Shown here in pieces: positions 47,459 to 55,117 of a stretch of DNA of 64,000 nt. Under the pieces are notes generated by a model. That model was not told where the DNA came from, did no database searches, and worked only from the letters and a program-made list of their open reading frames with translations. The DNA comes from Streptomyces sp. NBC_01198. Lineage in GTDB: Bacteria; Actinomycetota; Actinomycetes; Streptomycetales; Streptomycetaceae. Numbering within the stretch: the stretch's first letter is position 1; every line of letters begins with the position of its first letter. Where the stretch lies: contig NZ_CP108568.1 of the NCBI RefSeq assembly GCF_036010485.1, positions 1,612,001 to 1,676,000 on the forward strand. Direction: 5' to 3'. The position numbers and the translations under genes are program-made.

Positions 47459-48616
47459 GTGGATCTGCGGTACGGAACCAACCCCCAGCAGCACACCGCG
47501 AGCGCGGTGCCCGTGAGCGCGGGCGCGTGGCCTGTCCGGGTGCTCAACGGCGAGCCGTCGTACATCAACCTGCTGGACGCGCTGAGCGGCTGGCAGCTGG
47601 TCAGGGACGCGGCCGGGGCGCTGGGACGGCCCGCGGCGGCGTCGTTCAAGCACGTCTCGCCGGCCGGCGCCGCGCTCGCCGGCCCGCTCGATGCCACCAC
47701 CGCGGCGCTCTACGGCGCCGACCTCGACGGCGGCCCGCTGACCAGCGCCTACGTCCGCGCCCGTGACGCCGACCCGAAGTCCTCCTACGGCGACTTCGCC
47801 GCCGTGTCCCACCCGGTGGACGAGGAACTGGCGGCGCTGCTGGCCCGCGTGGTCTGCGACGGCATCGTCGCGCCGGGGTATGCGCCGGGCACGGTGGCGG
47901 CGCTCAGCCGGAAGAAGAAGGGCCGTTTCCTGGTCCTCGAAGCCGACCCCGGTTTTGTCGCGCCGCCGCAGGAGGACCGCGAGGTGCACGGGCTGCGGCT
48001 GACCCAGCAGCGCGACGACGTACCTCTGCACGTGTCGCTGCTCGACGACGTGGTGTGCGGGGGGCCGCTGCCGGCCACGGCGGTGGAGGATCTGCTGCTC
48101 GGGCTGGCCGTGGTGCGCTACACCCAGTCCAATGCGGTGTGTTATGTGCGGGACGGGCTCACGCTCGGTATCGGCGCCGGGCAGCAGTCGCGGGTGGACT
48201 GCACGCGACTGGCGGGCGCGAAGGCCGACAGCTGGTGGCTGCGCAGGCATCCGGCCGTGGCGGCCCTGGACTTCGTGCCGGGGATACGCCGCCAGGACCG
48301 CGTCAACTGGCGGGTGCGCTTCGTCGAGGGCGACATGACGGCGGACGAACGGACCCGGTTCGGCAAGGCGCTGGCCGCTCCCGCCGCCCCGCTCAGCAAT
48401 GCGCAGCGCCGGGAGTGGGGCGCCCGGCTGACCGGTGTGGCCTTCGCCTCCGACGGCGCCCTGCCCTACCGCGACAACGTCGACCACGCGGCCCGTCACG
48501 GTGTGCGCTGGATCGCCGAACCCGGCGGCTCCATCCGCTCCGGTGACGTGGCGGAGGCCTGCCGCGAGCACGGGATCGCCCTGGCCCACACCAGGTTGCG
48601 GCTGTTCCGGCACTGA
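47459..48616 (+). CDS. Stand-alone AICAR formyltransferase (PurH-type transformylase domain only)
   Basis: The product is 385 residues and resembles only the formyltransferase half of PurH: RYGTNPQQHTA, the catalytic SFKHVSPAGAA (Lys-His), VVRYTQSNAVCYVRDG and GIGAGQQSRVDC. The IMP cyclohydrolase (MGS-like) half is absent, and the length matches the separate transformylase family, so this is not a truncation. It transfers a formyl group from 10-formyl-THF to AICAR in purine synthesis. GTG start 47459 with GAGGAGG 8 nt upstream. The cell should also have a normal purH elsewhere; a paralogous role is likely. Confidence 0.88.
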   Translation: MDLRYGTNPQQHTASAVPVSAGAWPVRVLNGEPSYINLLDALSGWQLVRDAAGALGRPAAASFKHVSPAGAALAGPLDATTAALYGADLDGGPLTSAYVRARDADPKSSYGDFAAVSHPVDEELAALLARVVCDGIVAPGYAPGTVAALSRKKKGRFLVLEADPGFVAPPQEDREVHGLRLTQQRDDVPLHVSLLDDVVCGGPLPATAVEDLLLGLAVVRYTQSNAVCYVRDGLTLGIGAGQQSRVDCTRLAGAKADSWWLRRHPAVAALDFVPGIRRQDRVNWRVRFVEGDMTADERTRFGKALAAPAAPLSNAQRREWGARLTGVAFASDGALPYRDNVDHAARHGVRWIAEPGGSIRSGDVAEACREHGIALAHTRLRLFRH

Positions 48617-48646
48617 TCCCGCGGCTGCGGCCGCGCACGGCCTCGG

Positions 48647-49528
48647 TCAGCTGCCGAAGGCGCCGTGCCGCCCTTCGCCCCCGGCGAAGCGGGCCGCGCC
48701 CCGCGCCGCCTCGGCCAGCGAGATCCGGCCATGGGCCAACTCCACAGCAAGGGCGTCGTTTTCCGGTAGGCCCTGCTGTTCCAGCAGGGCGAGGCGGTCG
48801 TGCCGCAGGCAGGTCTGCGGGAAGGCGGCGATCTCCGCGGCGAGCTGTTCGGCGGCGGCGCGCGCGGTACCGGTGGCGACGACACGGTCGGCCAGACCGA
48901 TGGCGAGGGCTTCGGCGGCCTCCACCGGGCGGCCGGTGAGGACCAGGTCCATGGCGCGTCCCGCACCGATCAGCCGGGGCAGCCGTACGGTGCCGCCGTC
49001 GATCAGCGGAACGCCCCAGCGGCGGCAGAAGACACCGAAGACGGCCGACTCCTCCACCACCCGGAGGTCACACCACAGCGCCAGTTCGAGACCGCCCGCC
49101 ACCGCGTGGCCCGACACGGCCGCGATGACCGGTTTCCCGAGCCGCATCCTGGTGGGCCCCATCGGACCGTCGCCATGTACGACGCCGTCACCATGTACGA
49201 CGCCTGAAGCGGCGTCGGCCTCGGCGTCGGCGATGTCGGTGACGTGATTGCCGCGCCCGGTGCCGATCGCCTTGAGGTCCGCGCCCGCGCAGAAGGTGCC
49301 GCCCTCGCCCCAGAGCACCGCGACGGCTGCCTCGTCGTCGGCGTCGAAGGCGCGGAAGGCGTCAGCCAGCGCGCGTGCCGTGGGCCCGTCCACGGCGTTG
49401 CGGGCCGCCGGCCGGGACAGCACGACGGTGGTCACCGCGCCCTTGCGCTCGGTCCGTACGGTCTGGGCGTGCCCTTCCGATGGCGGGGTCGGCCCGGGCG
49501 GCTGAAGCGGTTCCGACGGTTGCGGCAT
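48647..49528 (-). CDS. Crotonase-family enoyl-CoA hydratase/isomerase
   Basis: The product is 293 residues with oxyanion-hole motifs FCAGADLKAIGTG and GHAVAGGLELALWCDL, and FCRRWGVPLIDGGTVRLPRLIG, where the Asp/Glu region is typical of the EchA-like group. Between them is a loop with the duplicated GVVHGD units (see 49169-49204), absent in most relatives. An N-terminal Pro-rich stretch of about 25 residues may be dispensable. The XRE-cupin gene is 30 nt upstream on the same strand, so co-transcription is plausible. Substrate unknown. Confidence 0.88.
   Translation of the reverse strand: MPQPSEPLQPPGPTPPSEGHAQTVRTERKGAVTTVVLSRPAARNAVDGPTARALADAFRAFDADDEAAVAVLWGEGGTFCAGADLKAIGTGRGNHVTDIADAEADAASGVVHGDGVVHGDGPMGPTRMRLGKPVIAAVSGHAVAGGLELALWCDLRVVEESAVFGVFCRRWGVPLIDGGTVRLPRLIGAGRAMDLVLTGRPVEAAEALAIGLADRVVATGTARAAAEQLAAEIAAFPQTCLRHDRLALLEQQGLPENDALAVELAHGRISLAEAARGAARFAGGEGRHGAFGS
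49169..49204. repeat. 18-bp in-frame tandem duplication inside the crotonase gene
   Basis: GTCGCCATGTACGACGCC (49169-49186) is followed directly by GTCACCATGTACGACGCC (49187-49204), one mismatch. On the coding strand it doubles the residues G-V-V-H-G-D in a surface loop, keeping the frame. Likely a slippage duplication. Confidence 0.85.
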
Positions 49529-49558
49529 GGCGTCGCCCGGCTCCCTGCGGTCGGCGGA

Positions 49559-50131
49559 TCAGCGGTGCTCCTGGACGAGCACCGCGACGGTGTCCGGCTC
49601 AAGTGCCCTGAAGACGTGGGCGATGTCGCCCGGATAGGCGATGTAGTCGCCGGCGGCGAGTTCGACGGGGTCCTCGGCGATGCCGACCAGGGCGCGGCCG
49701 GCGCTGAGCACCACGTGCTCGACGACTCCCGGCATGTGCGGGTCCGACTCGCGCGCGGTGCCGGGCTGCGCGGAGACCAGGTAGATGTCGCGCCGGGTGT
49801 GGGGCGGGGACGAGGCGAGCAAGGTGGCGATGTAGTCGGCGCGTTCGGCGGCGAAGGCGGGGCCCTGGCCGGCCCTGATGACCTGCACCCGGGGGCGCGG
49901 CGGCTCCACGAGCTGGGCGAACGGCACGTCGAGGGTGACGCTGAGCGCCCACAGCGTCTCCACGCTCGGGTTGCCGGTACCGGACTCCAGCTGCGACAAC
50001 GTCGACTTGGCGATACCCGCGCGGCGGGCGACCTCGGCGAGCGAAAGGCCCACCCGCCGCCGTTCGCGCTGGAGCGAGGCCGCGATGACGGCGAGCGGGG
50101 GCCCGCCGGGAGAGTTCTCGTCGGATGCCAC
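49559..50131 (-). CDS. XRE-family HTH regulator with C-terminal cupin
   Basis: The product is 190 residues. The XRE HTH (about 15-70) reads SLAEVARRAGIAKSTLSQLE, then GNPSVETLWALSVTLDVPF. A small cupin (about 105-190) has VEHVVLSAGRALVG and ELAAGDYIAYPGDIAHVFRAL. Such proteins sense a small molecule in the cupin. The start is GTG 50131. It is divergent from azlCD, and three GTTCG half-site groups lie in the gap, making azlC the likely target and amino-acid-like ligands plausible. Confidence 0.9.
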   Translation of the reverse strand: MASDENSPGGPPLAVIAASLQRERRRVGLSLAEVARRAGIAKSTLSQLESGTGNPSVETLWALSVTLDVPFAQLVEPPRPRVQVIRAGQGPAFAAERADYIATLLASSPPHTRRDIYLVSAQPGTARESDPHMPGVVEHVVLSAGRALVGIAEDPVELAAGDYIAYPGDIAHVFRALEPDTVAVLVQEHR

Positions 50132-50143
50132 ACCCGCTCCTTC

Positions 50144-50229
50144 GTTCGCTGGAAGAGTCGATTCGTTCGCCTTGACGAACGACCCCTGCGGTGTTCAGTA
50201 TAGGCGGCGATGCGTTCGATATGGCGAAC
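50144..50229. promoter_or_regulatory. azlC promoter and XRE-type operators (GTTCG-N6-CGAAC)
   Basis: Two identical-format palindromes, GTTCG-N6-CGAAC, lie at 50165-50180 and 50214-50229, and an extra half-site GTTCG is at 50144-50148, 21 bp (two turns) before the first. TTGACG (50172-50177, inside the first operator) and CAGTAT (50196-50201) form an 18-bp-spaced promoter. The predicted start of transcription is near 50208-50210, the ATG of azlC, so the mRNA should be leaderless. The second operator begins 4 bp after that ATG. Confidence 0.65.
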
Positions 50230-50929
50230 AAGACGAGCTTCAACGCAGGGTCTGGCGCGGGACATTGCGCTGGTGTGCGCCGCCGACGCGGTGGTCGGCG
50301 CCTCCTTCGGAGCGATCGCGGTCGGCCTCGGCCTGCCGGCGTGGTTGCCGATGCTGCTGTCGGTGGTGGTCTTCGCCGGCGCCGCGCAGTTCCTCTTCAT
50401 CGGTCTGGTGGCCGCGGGCGGCAGTCCACTCGCGGCGGTGGCCGCCGGACTGCTGGTGAACGCCCGTCATGTGCCGTTCGGCTTCGCCGTGAGCGACGTC
50501 TTCGGCACGGGGTGGCTGCGGAGGATCGCCGGCAGCCACCTGATGGTGGACGAGACGGTGGCCTTCACGCTGGCACAGCCCGATCCGGCCCGGCGGCGCA
50601 TGGCGTACTGGCGGTGCGGAACGGGGCTGTTCCTCAGCTGGAACGCCGGTGTGGTGCTGGGCACCTACGGTGGGCGGGCCGTGGGCGACACCGACGCCCT
50701 CGGGCTCGACGCGGCGTTCCCCGCGGTGCTGATCGCCCTGCTGCTGCCGTCGCTGGGCGCGGCGCCGACCCGGCGGGCCGCCCTCGCGGGAGTGCTGATC
50801 GCGCTCGCCGCGACGCCGTTCCTGCCCGCGGGGCTACCCGTACTGCTCGCGCTGGCCGGAGTCGCCGCGGCCGGCACCGGGCGGGACGGACATGGGGGGC
50901 GCGGGGCCGAAGCCGGGGGGTCGAGGTGA
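50210..50929 (+). CDS. azlC: AzlC-type branched-chain amino acid exporter subunit
   Basis: The product is 239 residues with six to seven membrane helices; FGAIAVGLGLPAWLPMLLSV, FAGAAQFLFIGLVAAGGSP and LLVNARHVPFGFAVSDVF are AzlC hallmarks. With the small AzlD partner it exports branched-chain or related amino acids (BrnFE type). The ATG at 50210 lies at the predicted transcription start. Its TGA overlaps the azlD GTG, so the pair is coupled. The divergent XRE-cupin gene and shared operators point to ligand-controlled expression. Confidence 0.9.
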   Translation: MRSIWRTRRASTQGLARDIALVCAADAVVGASFGAIAVGLGLPAWLPMLLSVVVFAGAAQFLFIGLVAAGGSPLAAVAAGLLVNARHVPFGFAVSDVFGTGWLRRIAGSHLMVDETVAFTLAQPDPARRRMAYWRCGTGLFLSWNAGVVLGTYGGRAVGDTDALGLDAAFPAVLIALLLPSLGAAPTRRAALAGVLIALAATPFLPAGLPVLLALAGVAAAGTGRDGHGGRGAEAGGSR

Positions 50930-51249
50930 GCAGCGGGACGGAACTGGTCGCCGCCACCGCGGTCCTGGGCGCGGGCACCTTCGCCTTCCGCCTCGCGGGC
51001 CCGGCGCTGCGCTCCCGGGTGACACTGCCGGCCCGTGCGGAGCGGCTGCTTGAGGTCGCGGTGGTGGTGCTGCTGGCCGCGCTGGTGGCCACGTCGGCGC
51101 TGACCGACGCGCACTCCTTCGCCGGGGCCGCCCGGCCGGCCGGGGTCGCGGCCGGGGCGCTGTGTGCATGGCGCAAGGCTCCCTTCCTCGTGGTGGTCGT
51201 CACCGCGGCGGTGACCACCGCCGTCCTGCGGTTGCTCGGCGTGTCCTGA
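50926..51249 (+). CDS. azlD: AzlD-type small membrane subunit
   Basis: The product is 107 residues with four membrane helices: ELVAATAVLGAGTFAFRLAGP, LLEVAVVVLLAALVATSAL, and the C-terminal LVVVVTAAVTTAVLRLLG. LPARAERLLEVA is typical of AzlD. The GTG at 50926 overlaps the azlC stop by 4 nt. It completes the exporter with AzlC. Confidence 0.88.
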   Translation: MSSGTELVAATAVLGAGTFAFRLAGPALRSRVTLPARAERLLEVAVVVLLAALVATSALTDAHSFAGAARPAGVAAGALCAWRKAPFLVVVVTAAVTTAVLRLLGVS

Positions 51250-51394
51250 CGCCGGGGGCCGCGAGACGGGCGGCAATGTGGCCGAACTCGGAGGTGACAG
51301 CCGGAATGCAGGCCGTGTTACGTGTCATGTCTCCGTCGCTTCACCCACGGACGTCACCGTCCTGACGGAGAGCCACCCCCACAGGAGGACACAC

Positions 51395-52495
51395 GTGACC
51401 GGTCCGCTGACCCGCCGCCCTACGCTCCGCCCGCGCGCCACCGCGCGTACCGCACTGCTCGGCGCGCTCGCCGCCTGCCTCGCCTTCACCGTCGCCGGCC
51501 CCGGCGGCGGCACCGCGTCGGCCGCGGGAACCGATGAGCTGCCGCTGTCCGGCGCCACCACGTCGGGACTGCACAACACCTACGACCCCGCCACGTTCAG
51601 CTACCTGGCGCAGGCGCTCGACACGGGCACCTCGATGATCGAACTCGACGTGTGGGACGACTTCTTCACCCAGGAATGGAAGGTCAGCCACTCCAACCCG
51701 ACCGGCAACAGCAACAACTGCGTCAACGCCTCCTCCGCCGCCCAGCTCTACACCGGCGGGGCGAACAAGGACCTGGAGAGCTGCCTGGACGACGTACGCG
51801 TGTGGCTCGGGGCGCACCCCGGGCACGCGCCGCTGATCATCAAGCTGGAGATGAAGGCGGGCTTCCAGGCCAGCCTCGGTCTGAGCCCCGCCAAGCTCGA
51901 CCAGTCCATCAGCGCCCACCTGGGCAATCTGGTGTTCAAGCCGAACGACCTGCTGAACAAGCCGGGCGGCGGGCAGTACGCCACCCTCGACGAGGCCGCC
52001 AACGCCGGCAACTGGCCGACCCGCGCCCAGCTGGCGGGCAAGGTGCTGCTCGAAGTCATCCCCGGCACCGTGGAGGAGGCCAACCCCACCGACTCGCTGT
52101 GGACCGACCGCGAATACGCCGGCTACCTGCGGGACCTGCACAGCCAGGGGAAGACCGCCCAGGCCAACATCTTCCCGTCGGTCCACACCGCCCAGGCGGG
52201 CGACCCGAGGACGCGGTACTCCGACACCTCGCTGCGGCCGTGGTTCGTGGCCTTCGACGGCGACGCCGCCACCTACCTGAACGGCAGCATCGACACGAGC
52301 TGGTACGACACGCACCACTACCTGCTCTTCATGACCGACTCGCAGAACGTGGCACCCGCGCTGGACGATGTGAATCCCGCACCGGCCGAGGCGCAGGCCA
52401 GGGTCGCCCAACTCGCCAAGGCACACGCCACGGTGGCCTCCAACGACTGGAAGGGCCTGCCCCAGGTCCAGTCGCTGGTCCTGCCGCGCGGCTGA
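51395..52495 (+). CDS. Secreted PI-PLC-like phosphodiesterase
   Basis: The product is 366 residues. An N-terminal export signal (several Arg, hydrophobic TALLGALAACLAFTVAG, then ASAA) targets it outside. The mature part has the phosphatidylinositol-specific phospholipase C-like TIM barrel: SGLHNTYDP (catalytic His), MIELDVWDDF (metal acids), KVSHSNP (second His), LIIKLEMK, and the later IDTSWYDTHHYLLFM. It would cleave a phosphodiester or GPI-like head group; lipid specificity is not evident. GTG 51395 has AGGAGG 6 nt upstream. It is monocistronic. Confidence 0.85.
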   Translation: MTGPLTRRPTLRPRATARTALLGALAACLAFTVAGPGGGTASAAGTDELPLSGATTSGLHNTYDPATFSYLAQALDTGTSMIELDVWDDFFTQEWKVSHSNPTGNSNNCVNASSAAQLYTGGANKDLESCLDDVRVWLGAHPGHAPLIIKLEMKAGFQASLGLSPAKLDQSISAHLGNLVFKPNDLLNKPGGGQYATLDEAANAGNWPTRAQLAGKVLLEVIPGTVEEANPTDSLWTDREYAGYLRDLHSQGKTAQANIFPSVHTAQAGDPRTRYSDTSLRPWFVAFDGDAATYLNGSIDTSWYDTHHYLLFMTDSQNVAPALDDVNPAPAEAQARVAQLAKAHATVASNDWKGLPQVQSLVLPRG

Positions 52496-52618
52496 GCATC
52501 GCGGCGGCGGCCCGCCGCCCCTGACCGCGCCCCGCGGTGGTCGGTCCGCCGCGGGGCGCACGCCCCTCCGGAGCCGAACGGGCCGCCGGGACATCGGACT
52601 CCGGCGACCCCGGATCGG

Positions 52619-53008
52619 CTACGCCTCGGGGGCCGGCCTCGCCCCGGTCGGGCTGAGGTGCACGGCTGCGAGCTTCCATCCCGCGCCGTCCGCGACGATC
52701 ATCTGGGTGACCCGGAAATGGCCGTCCGCGTCCCGCCCGTCGTAGACGCTCTGCTGGCCCTGCACGCCCACCGCGACCGCCGCCCGCCCGTGCCGGCGGA
52801 CCGTCACCTCTTCCCAGGTGAAGACGTCGTGTATGAGCGCGCCCGAGGCATAGCGGTCGATCCACTGCTTCTTGTCCAGGACGAAGCCGTGCGGACCCAC
52901 GGCGGTGAAGTCCTCGGTGAGCAGGGCGTCCAGCGCGGCGACGTCGCCCAGCCGCTCGGCCTCGGTCCACCGCCGCGCGAAGTCGGACAGTTCCTGGTCG
53001 TCGTCCAT
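52619..53008 (-). CDS. NTF2-like (SnoaL/DUF4440-type) protein
   Basis: The product is 129 residues with the cone-shaped alpha+beta fold of the NTF2 superfamily: DFARRWTEAERLGDVAALDALLTEDFTAVGPHG and FTWEEVTVRRHGRAAVAVG, then FRVTQMIVADGAGWKLAAVH. Members are ketosteroid-isomerase-like enzymes, cyclases or unknown small binding proteins. ATG at 53008 with GGAGG upstream. An inverted repeat at 53147-53162 lies in its upstream region. Function unknown. Confidence 0.83.
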   Translation of the reverse strand: MDDDQELSDFARRWTEAERLGDVAALDALLTEDFTAVGPHGFVLDKKQWIDRYASGALIHDVFTWEEVTVRRHGRAAVAVGVQGQQSVYDGRDADGHFRVTQMIVADGAGWKLAAVHLSPTGARPAPEA

Positions 53009-53099
53009 GCCGTTGCCTCCGTTGCGCCCGGGGAGAGTTGGGCAATCCCTGTTGCCCTCAAGACTCCCGCGCCCGCACGAATGTGACATCGACCTGGGG

Positions 53100-53162
53100 T
53101 AGGGCTTACGTCTACTCCTGCGGTCAGTGCCGCCACCGACATGGCGTACTCCCCTGGGAGTA
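53100..53162. promoter_or_regulatory. Inverted repeats upstream of the NTF2-like gene (LuxR/NarL-like)
   Basis: A perfect TACTCCC-CT-GGGAGTA repeat (53147-53162) and a looser GGGTAG / CTACTCC pair near 53098-53117 occur between the NTF2-like start (53008) and the end of the L,D-transpeptidase gene. Short palindromes of this kind resemble response-regulator (LuxR/NarL type) sites; the regulator is not in the immediate vicinity. Inference only. Confidence 0.4.
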
Positions 53163-53193
53163 ACCGGCCATGAGCGCGCTGCGACGACCGGCC

Positions 53194-54120
53194 TCAGGTC
53201 GCCAGCGAGCCCCGGTCGCCCATGACGATCACCGGGTGGTCGGCGGGCAGCAGGGTGTGCAGCAGGTCGACCATGTGGGCGGCCGAGATGCTGACGCAGC
53301 CGTGGGTCGGGCCGCCGTGGTCCACGTGCACCCAGATGCCCCCGCCGCGGCTGGACCCGAGCGGCTGGGTGCCGTCCAGCGGCGACGTGCCCGGGACCCG
53401 GTTGTAGTCGATCGCGATGACGTAGTCGAAGGCCTCGTCGAGGGGTTCGCCGTCGAAGCCGACGCCGCCCGCCTGGAATTTGGCGGAGTGGTGGTAGGGC
53501 AGCTTGGTGCCCGGGTCGGCGTCGAAGCCGCCGGCGTCGCTGAGTGTGAACACCCCGATGGGGCTGTGCAGATCGCCCGAGCGATGGCCGGTGGTCCAGC
53601 CGCGCAGAGCGTTGTGCGCGGCCCAGGCGGCACCCGGGTGCCAGCGGCCGGCGCCGGTCCTGGTCCACAGGGTGACGACGGTGTCGGAGGAGTTCTTCGC
53701 CCTGCCGGAGGCGACAAGCACCTGGCGGGTGGCAGCGGGGATCGCCGCCCGGGTCCTGGGGCCGAGACCGGTGATCATGGCCACCGATCCGTCGGGGGTG
53801 GCCTTCGGACTGGCTGCCGCGCCGGGCGGCGGGGCGGCAGCGGCGGCCGGCCGGCCGTGGTCGCTGCCGGCGCTCTGGGCGGCGGCGGTCCCCGTGTACC
53901 GGTCCACGACGGTGTATCCGGCGCCCACCACGGCGAGTCCGGCCACGCCGACCGCCGCCAGGACCATCGCGCGCCGTCTGCGGCGAGGCCTGCGGTGCCG
54001 GTTGCGGCCCTGCTCCTCGTCGTCGCGGGCGCGCGGGGCGGCTGCGCCGGGAGCGGCCTGTGGGGCCGGCGCCGGGGTCGGCCGGCGGTCGGCATATGCG
54101 TCGGAGGGTGTGGCAGTCAT
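53194..54120 (-). CDS. Membrane-anchored L,D-transpeptidase (YkuD-type)
   Basis: The product is about 308 residues. A disordered, Arg-rich cytoplasmic N-terminus (RNRHRRPRRRRR) leads to one membrane helix (MVLAAVGVAGLAVVGAGYTVV), an Ala/Pro linker and a catalytic YkuD domain with HVDHGGPTHGCVSISAAH, holding the His and nucleophilic Cys (about 270-285). It forms 3-3 cross-links or attaches proteins in peptidoglycan. The ATG at 54120 is chosen because preceding residues look unrelated; the RBS is weak. It ends 185 nt from the NTF2-like gene. Confidence 0.85.
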   Translation of the reverse strand: MTATPSDAYADRRPTPAPAPQAAPGAAAPRARDDEEQGRNRHRRPRRRRRAMVLAAVGVAGLAVVGAGYTVVDRYTGTAAAQSAGSDHGRPAAAAAPPPGAAASPKATPDGSVAMITGLGPRTRAAIPAATRQVLVASGRAKNSSDTVVTLWTRTGAGRWHPGAAWAAHNALRGWTTGHRSGDLHSPIGVFTLSDAGGFDADPGTKLPYHHSAKFQAGGVGFDGEPLDEAFDYVIAIDYNRVPGTSPLDGTQPLGSSRGGGIWVHVDHGGPTHGCVSISAAHMVDLLHTLLPADHPVIVMGDRGSLAT

Positions 54121-54246
54121 CGGCACGATCTTCGCAAACACCCGCTTCCCTTCCGTCACCCAGCCCCCATGGGCGCCCGTTTCATCCTGCACGTCCGCAT
54201 TTCGCATGTCCCGTCATGGCGGCAGCTGAGATCTCCCGCACTGTCG

Positions 54247-54939
54247 TCACGCCTCCTTGAGGAGTTCGGCGGCGAGTTCGCCCGGGTGGCTGAGCGCCAC
54301 CAGATGGCCGCCGGGCACCACCTCCACGTCGATGCCGAGCCGTTCACGGACGACGCCCCGCTGGAACTCCAGCGGGAAGAACCGGTCGTCGCGGCCCTGC
54401 AGGAAGCGGGTCGGCACGCCCGGCCAGGCCGCGAGCGGCCAGGGCTGGGCGAAGATGGCCGCCGGCGGTCCGGACTGCGGGGCCGCCAGGGCCTCCTCGG
54501 TCACCTCGGGCGGCACATCGTGGAAGAAGTCCGTGCGCAGGTCGAATTCGGCGTCCGCGCCGCGACCGAGCGCCTCCGCGTACGCGGATCTGGCCGCGGC
54601 CTGCCCGGTGTTGCCCCACCACTCCCCCGCGCTCTCGCCGGGCCGCGGCACCATGGCGTTGACCAGCACGATCCGGTCGACCGGGACGCGGTCGCAGATC
54701 AGGGGGGCGGAGAAGCCGCCGAGCGACTGGGCCACCAGGACGACGGGGCCGTCGAGGCCGGGTGCCGTGGACCGCACGGCCGAGATGATCGCGTCCGCGA
54801 ACGCGTCGAGACCGGCGGAGTCGTCGGCCGGGAAGCTGACGGTGACCACCGTATGGCCCTGGTCGCGGAGTTGCGTTACGACCAGATGCCAGTACCAGGC
54901 GGTGCCGTCGGCGCCGGGGACGAGGATGTATGTCGCCAT
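54247..54939 (-). CDS. Alpha/beta hydrolase (HNL/esterase-like)
   Basis: The product is 230 residues, cytoplasmic. YILVPGADGTAWYWH is the oxyanion region, AQSLGGFSAPLI the nucleophile elbow (Ser about 72), GRDDRFFP the Asp, and VPGGHLVALSHP the catalytic His. The size and sequence resemble small plant-type hydroxynitrile lyase/esterase-like hydrolases. Substrate unknown. A palindrome CCAAC-T-GTTGG at 55036-55046 lies upstream, near its promoter. Confidence 0.88.
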   Translation of the reverse strand: MATYILVPGADGTAWYWHLVVTQLRDQGHTVVTVSFPADDSAGLDAFADAIISAVRSTAPGLDGPVVLVAQSLGGFSAPLICDRVPVDRIVLVNAMVPRPGESAGEWWGNTGQAAARSAYAEALGRGADAEFDLRTDFFHDVPPEVTEEALAAPQSGPPAAIFAQPWPLAAWPGVPTRFLQGRDDRFFPLEFQRGVVRERLGIDVEVVPGGHLVALSHPGELAAELLKEA

Positions 54940-55035
54940 GGCGTCAGGCCTTGGTGCGCGCGGGTGTGCGGAGGCGGAGGCTTCCCGGGGCGCCCTGGGG
55001 GCGCGTGCTCTGGGTCTGGCCGGACATGCGTACTC

Positions 55036-55046
55036 CCAACTGTTGG
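55036..55046 (-). promoter_or_regulatory. Candidate operator upstream of the alpha/beta hydrolase gene
   Basis: CCAAC-T-GTTGG (55036-55046) is part of a longer symmetric element; on the minus strand it reads TTGGCACCAACAGTTGG. It lies about 100 bp before the hydrolase start, in the 178-bp gap behind the thaumatin-like gene. A TetR- or MarR-type site is possible; nothing else identifies it. Confidence 0.35.
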
Positions 55047-55117
55047 TGCCAATTTACGGGGCGAGGCACGGTGCTGTGCGCAGGGAGTCGGCGAATCGCC
55101 GTGCCGGGTGGGGGTCG

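Noticed and set aside
48647..49528. Frameshift or pseudogene in the crotonase because of the inserted loop
   Set aside because: The 18-bp duplication keeps the frame and all downstream motifs are intact.
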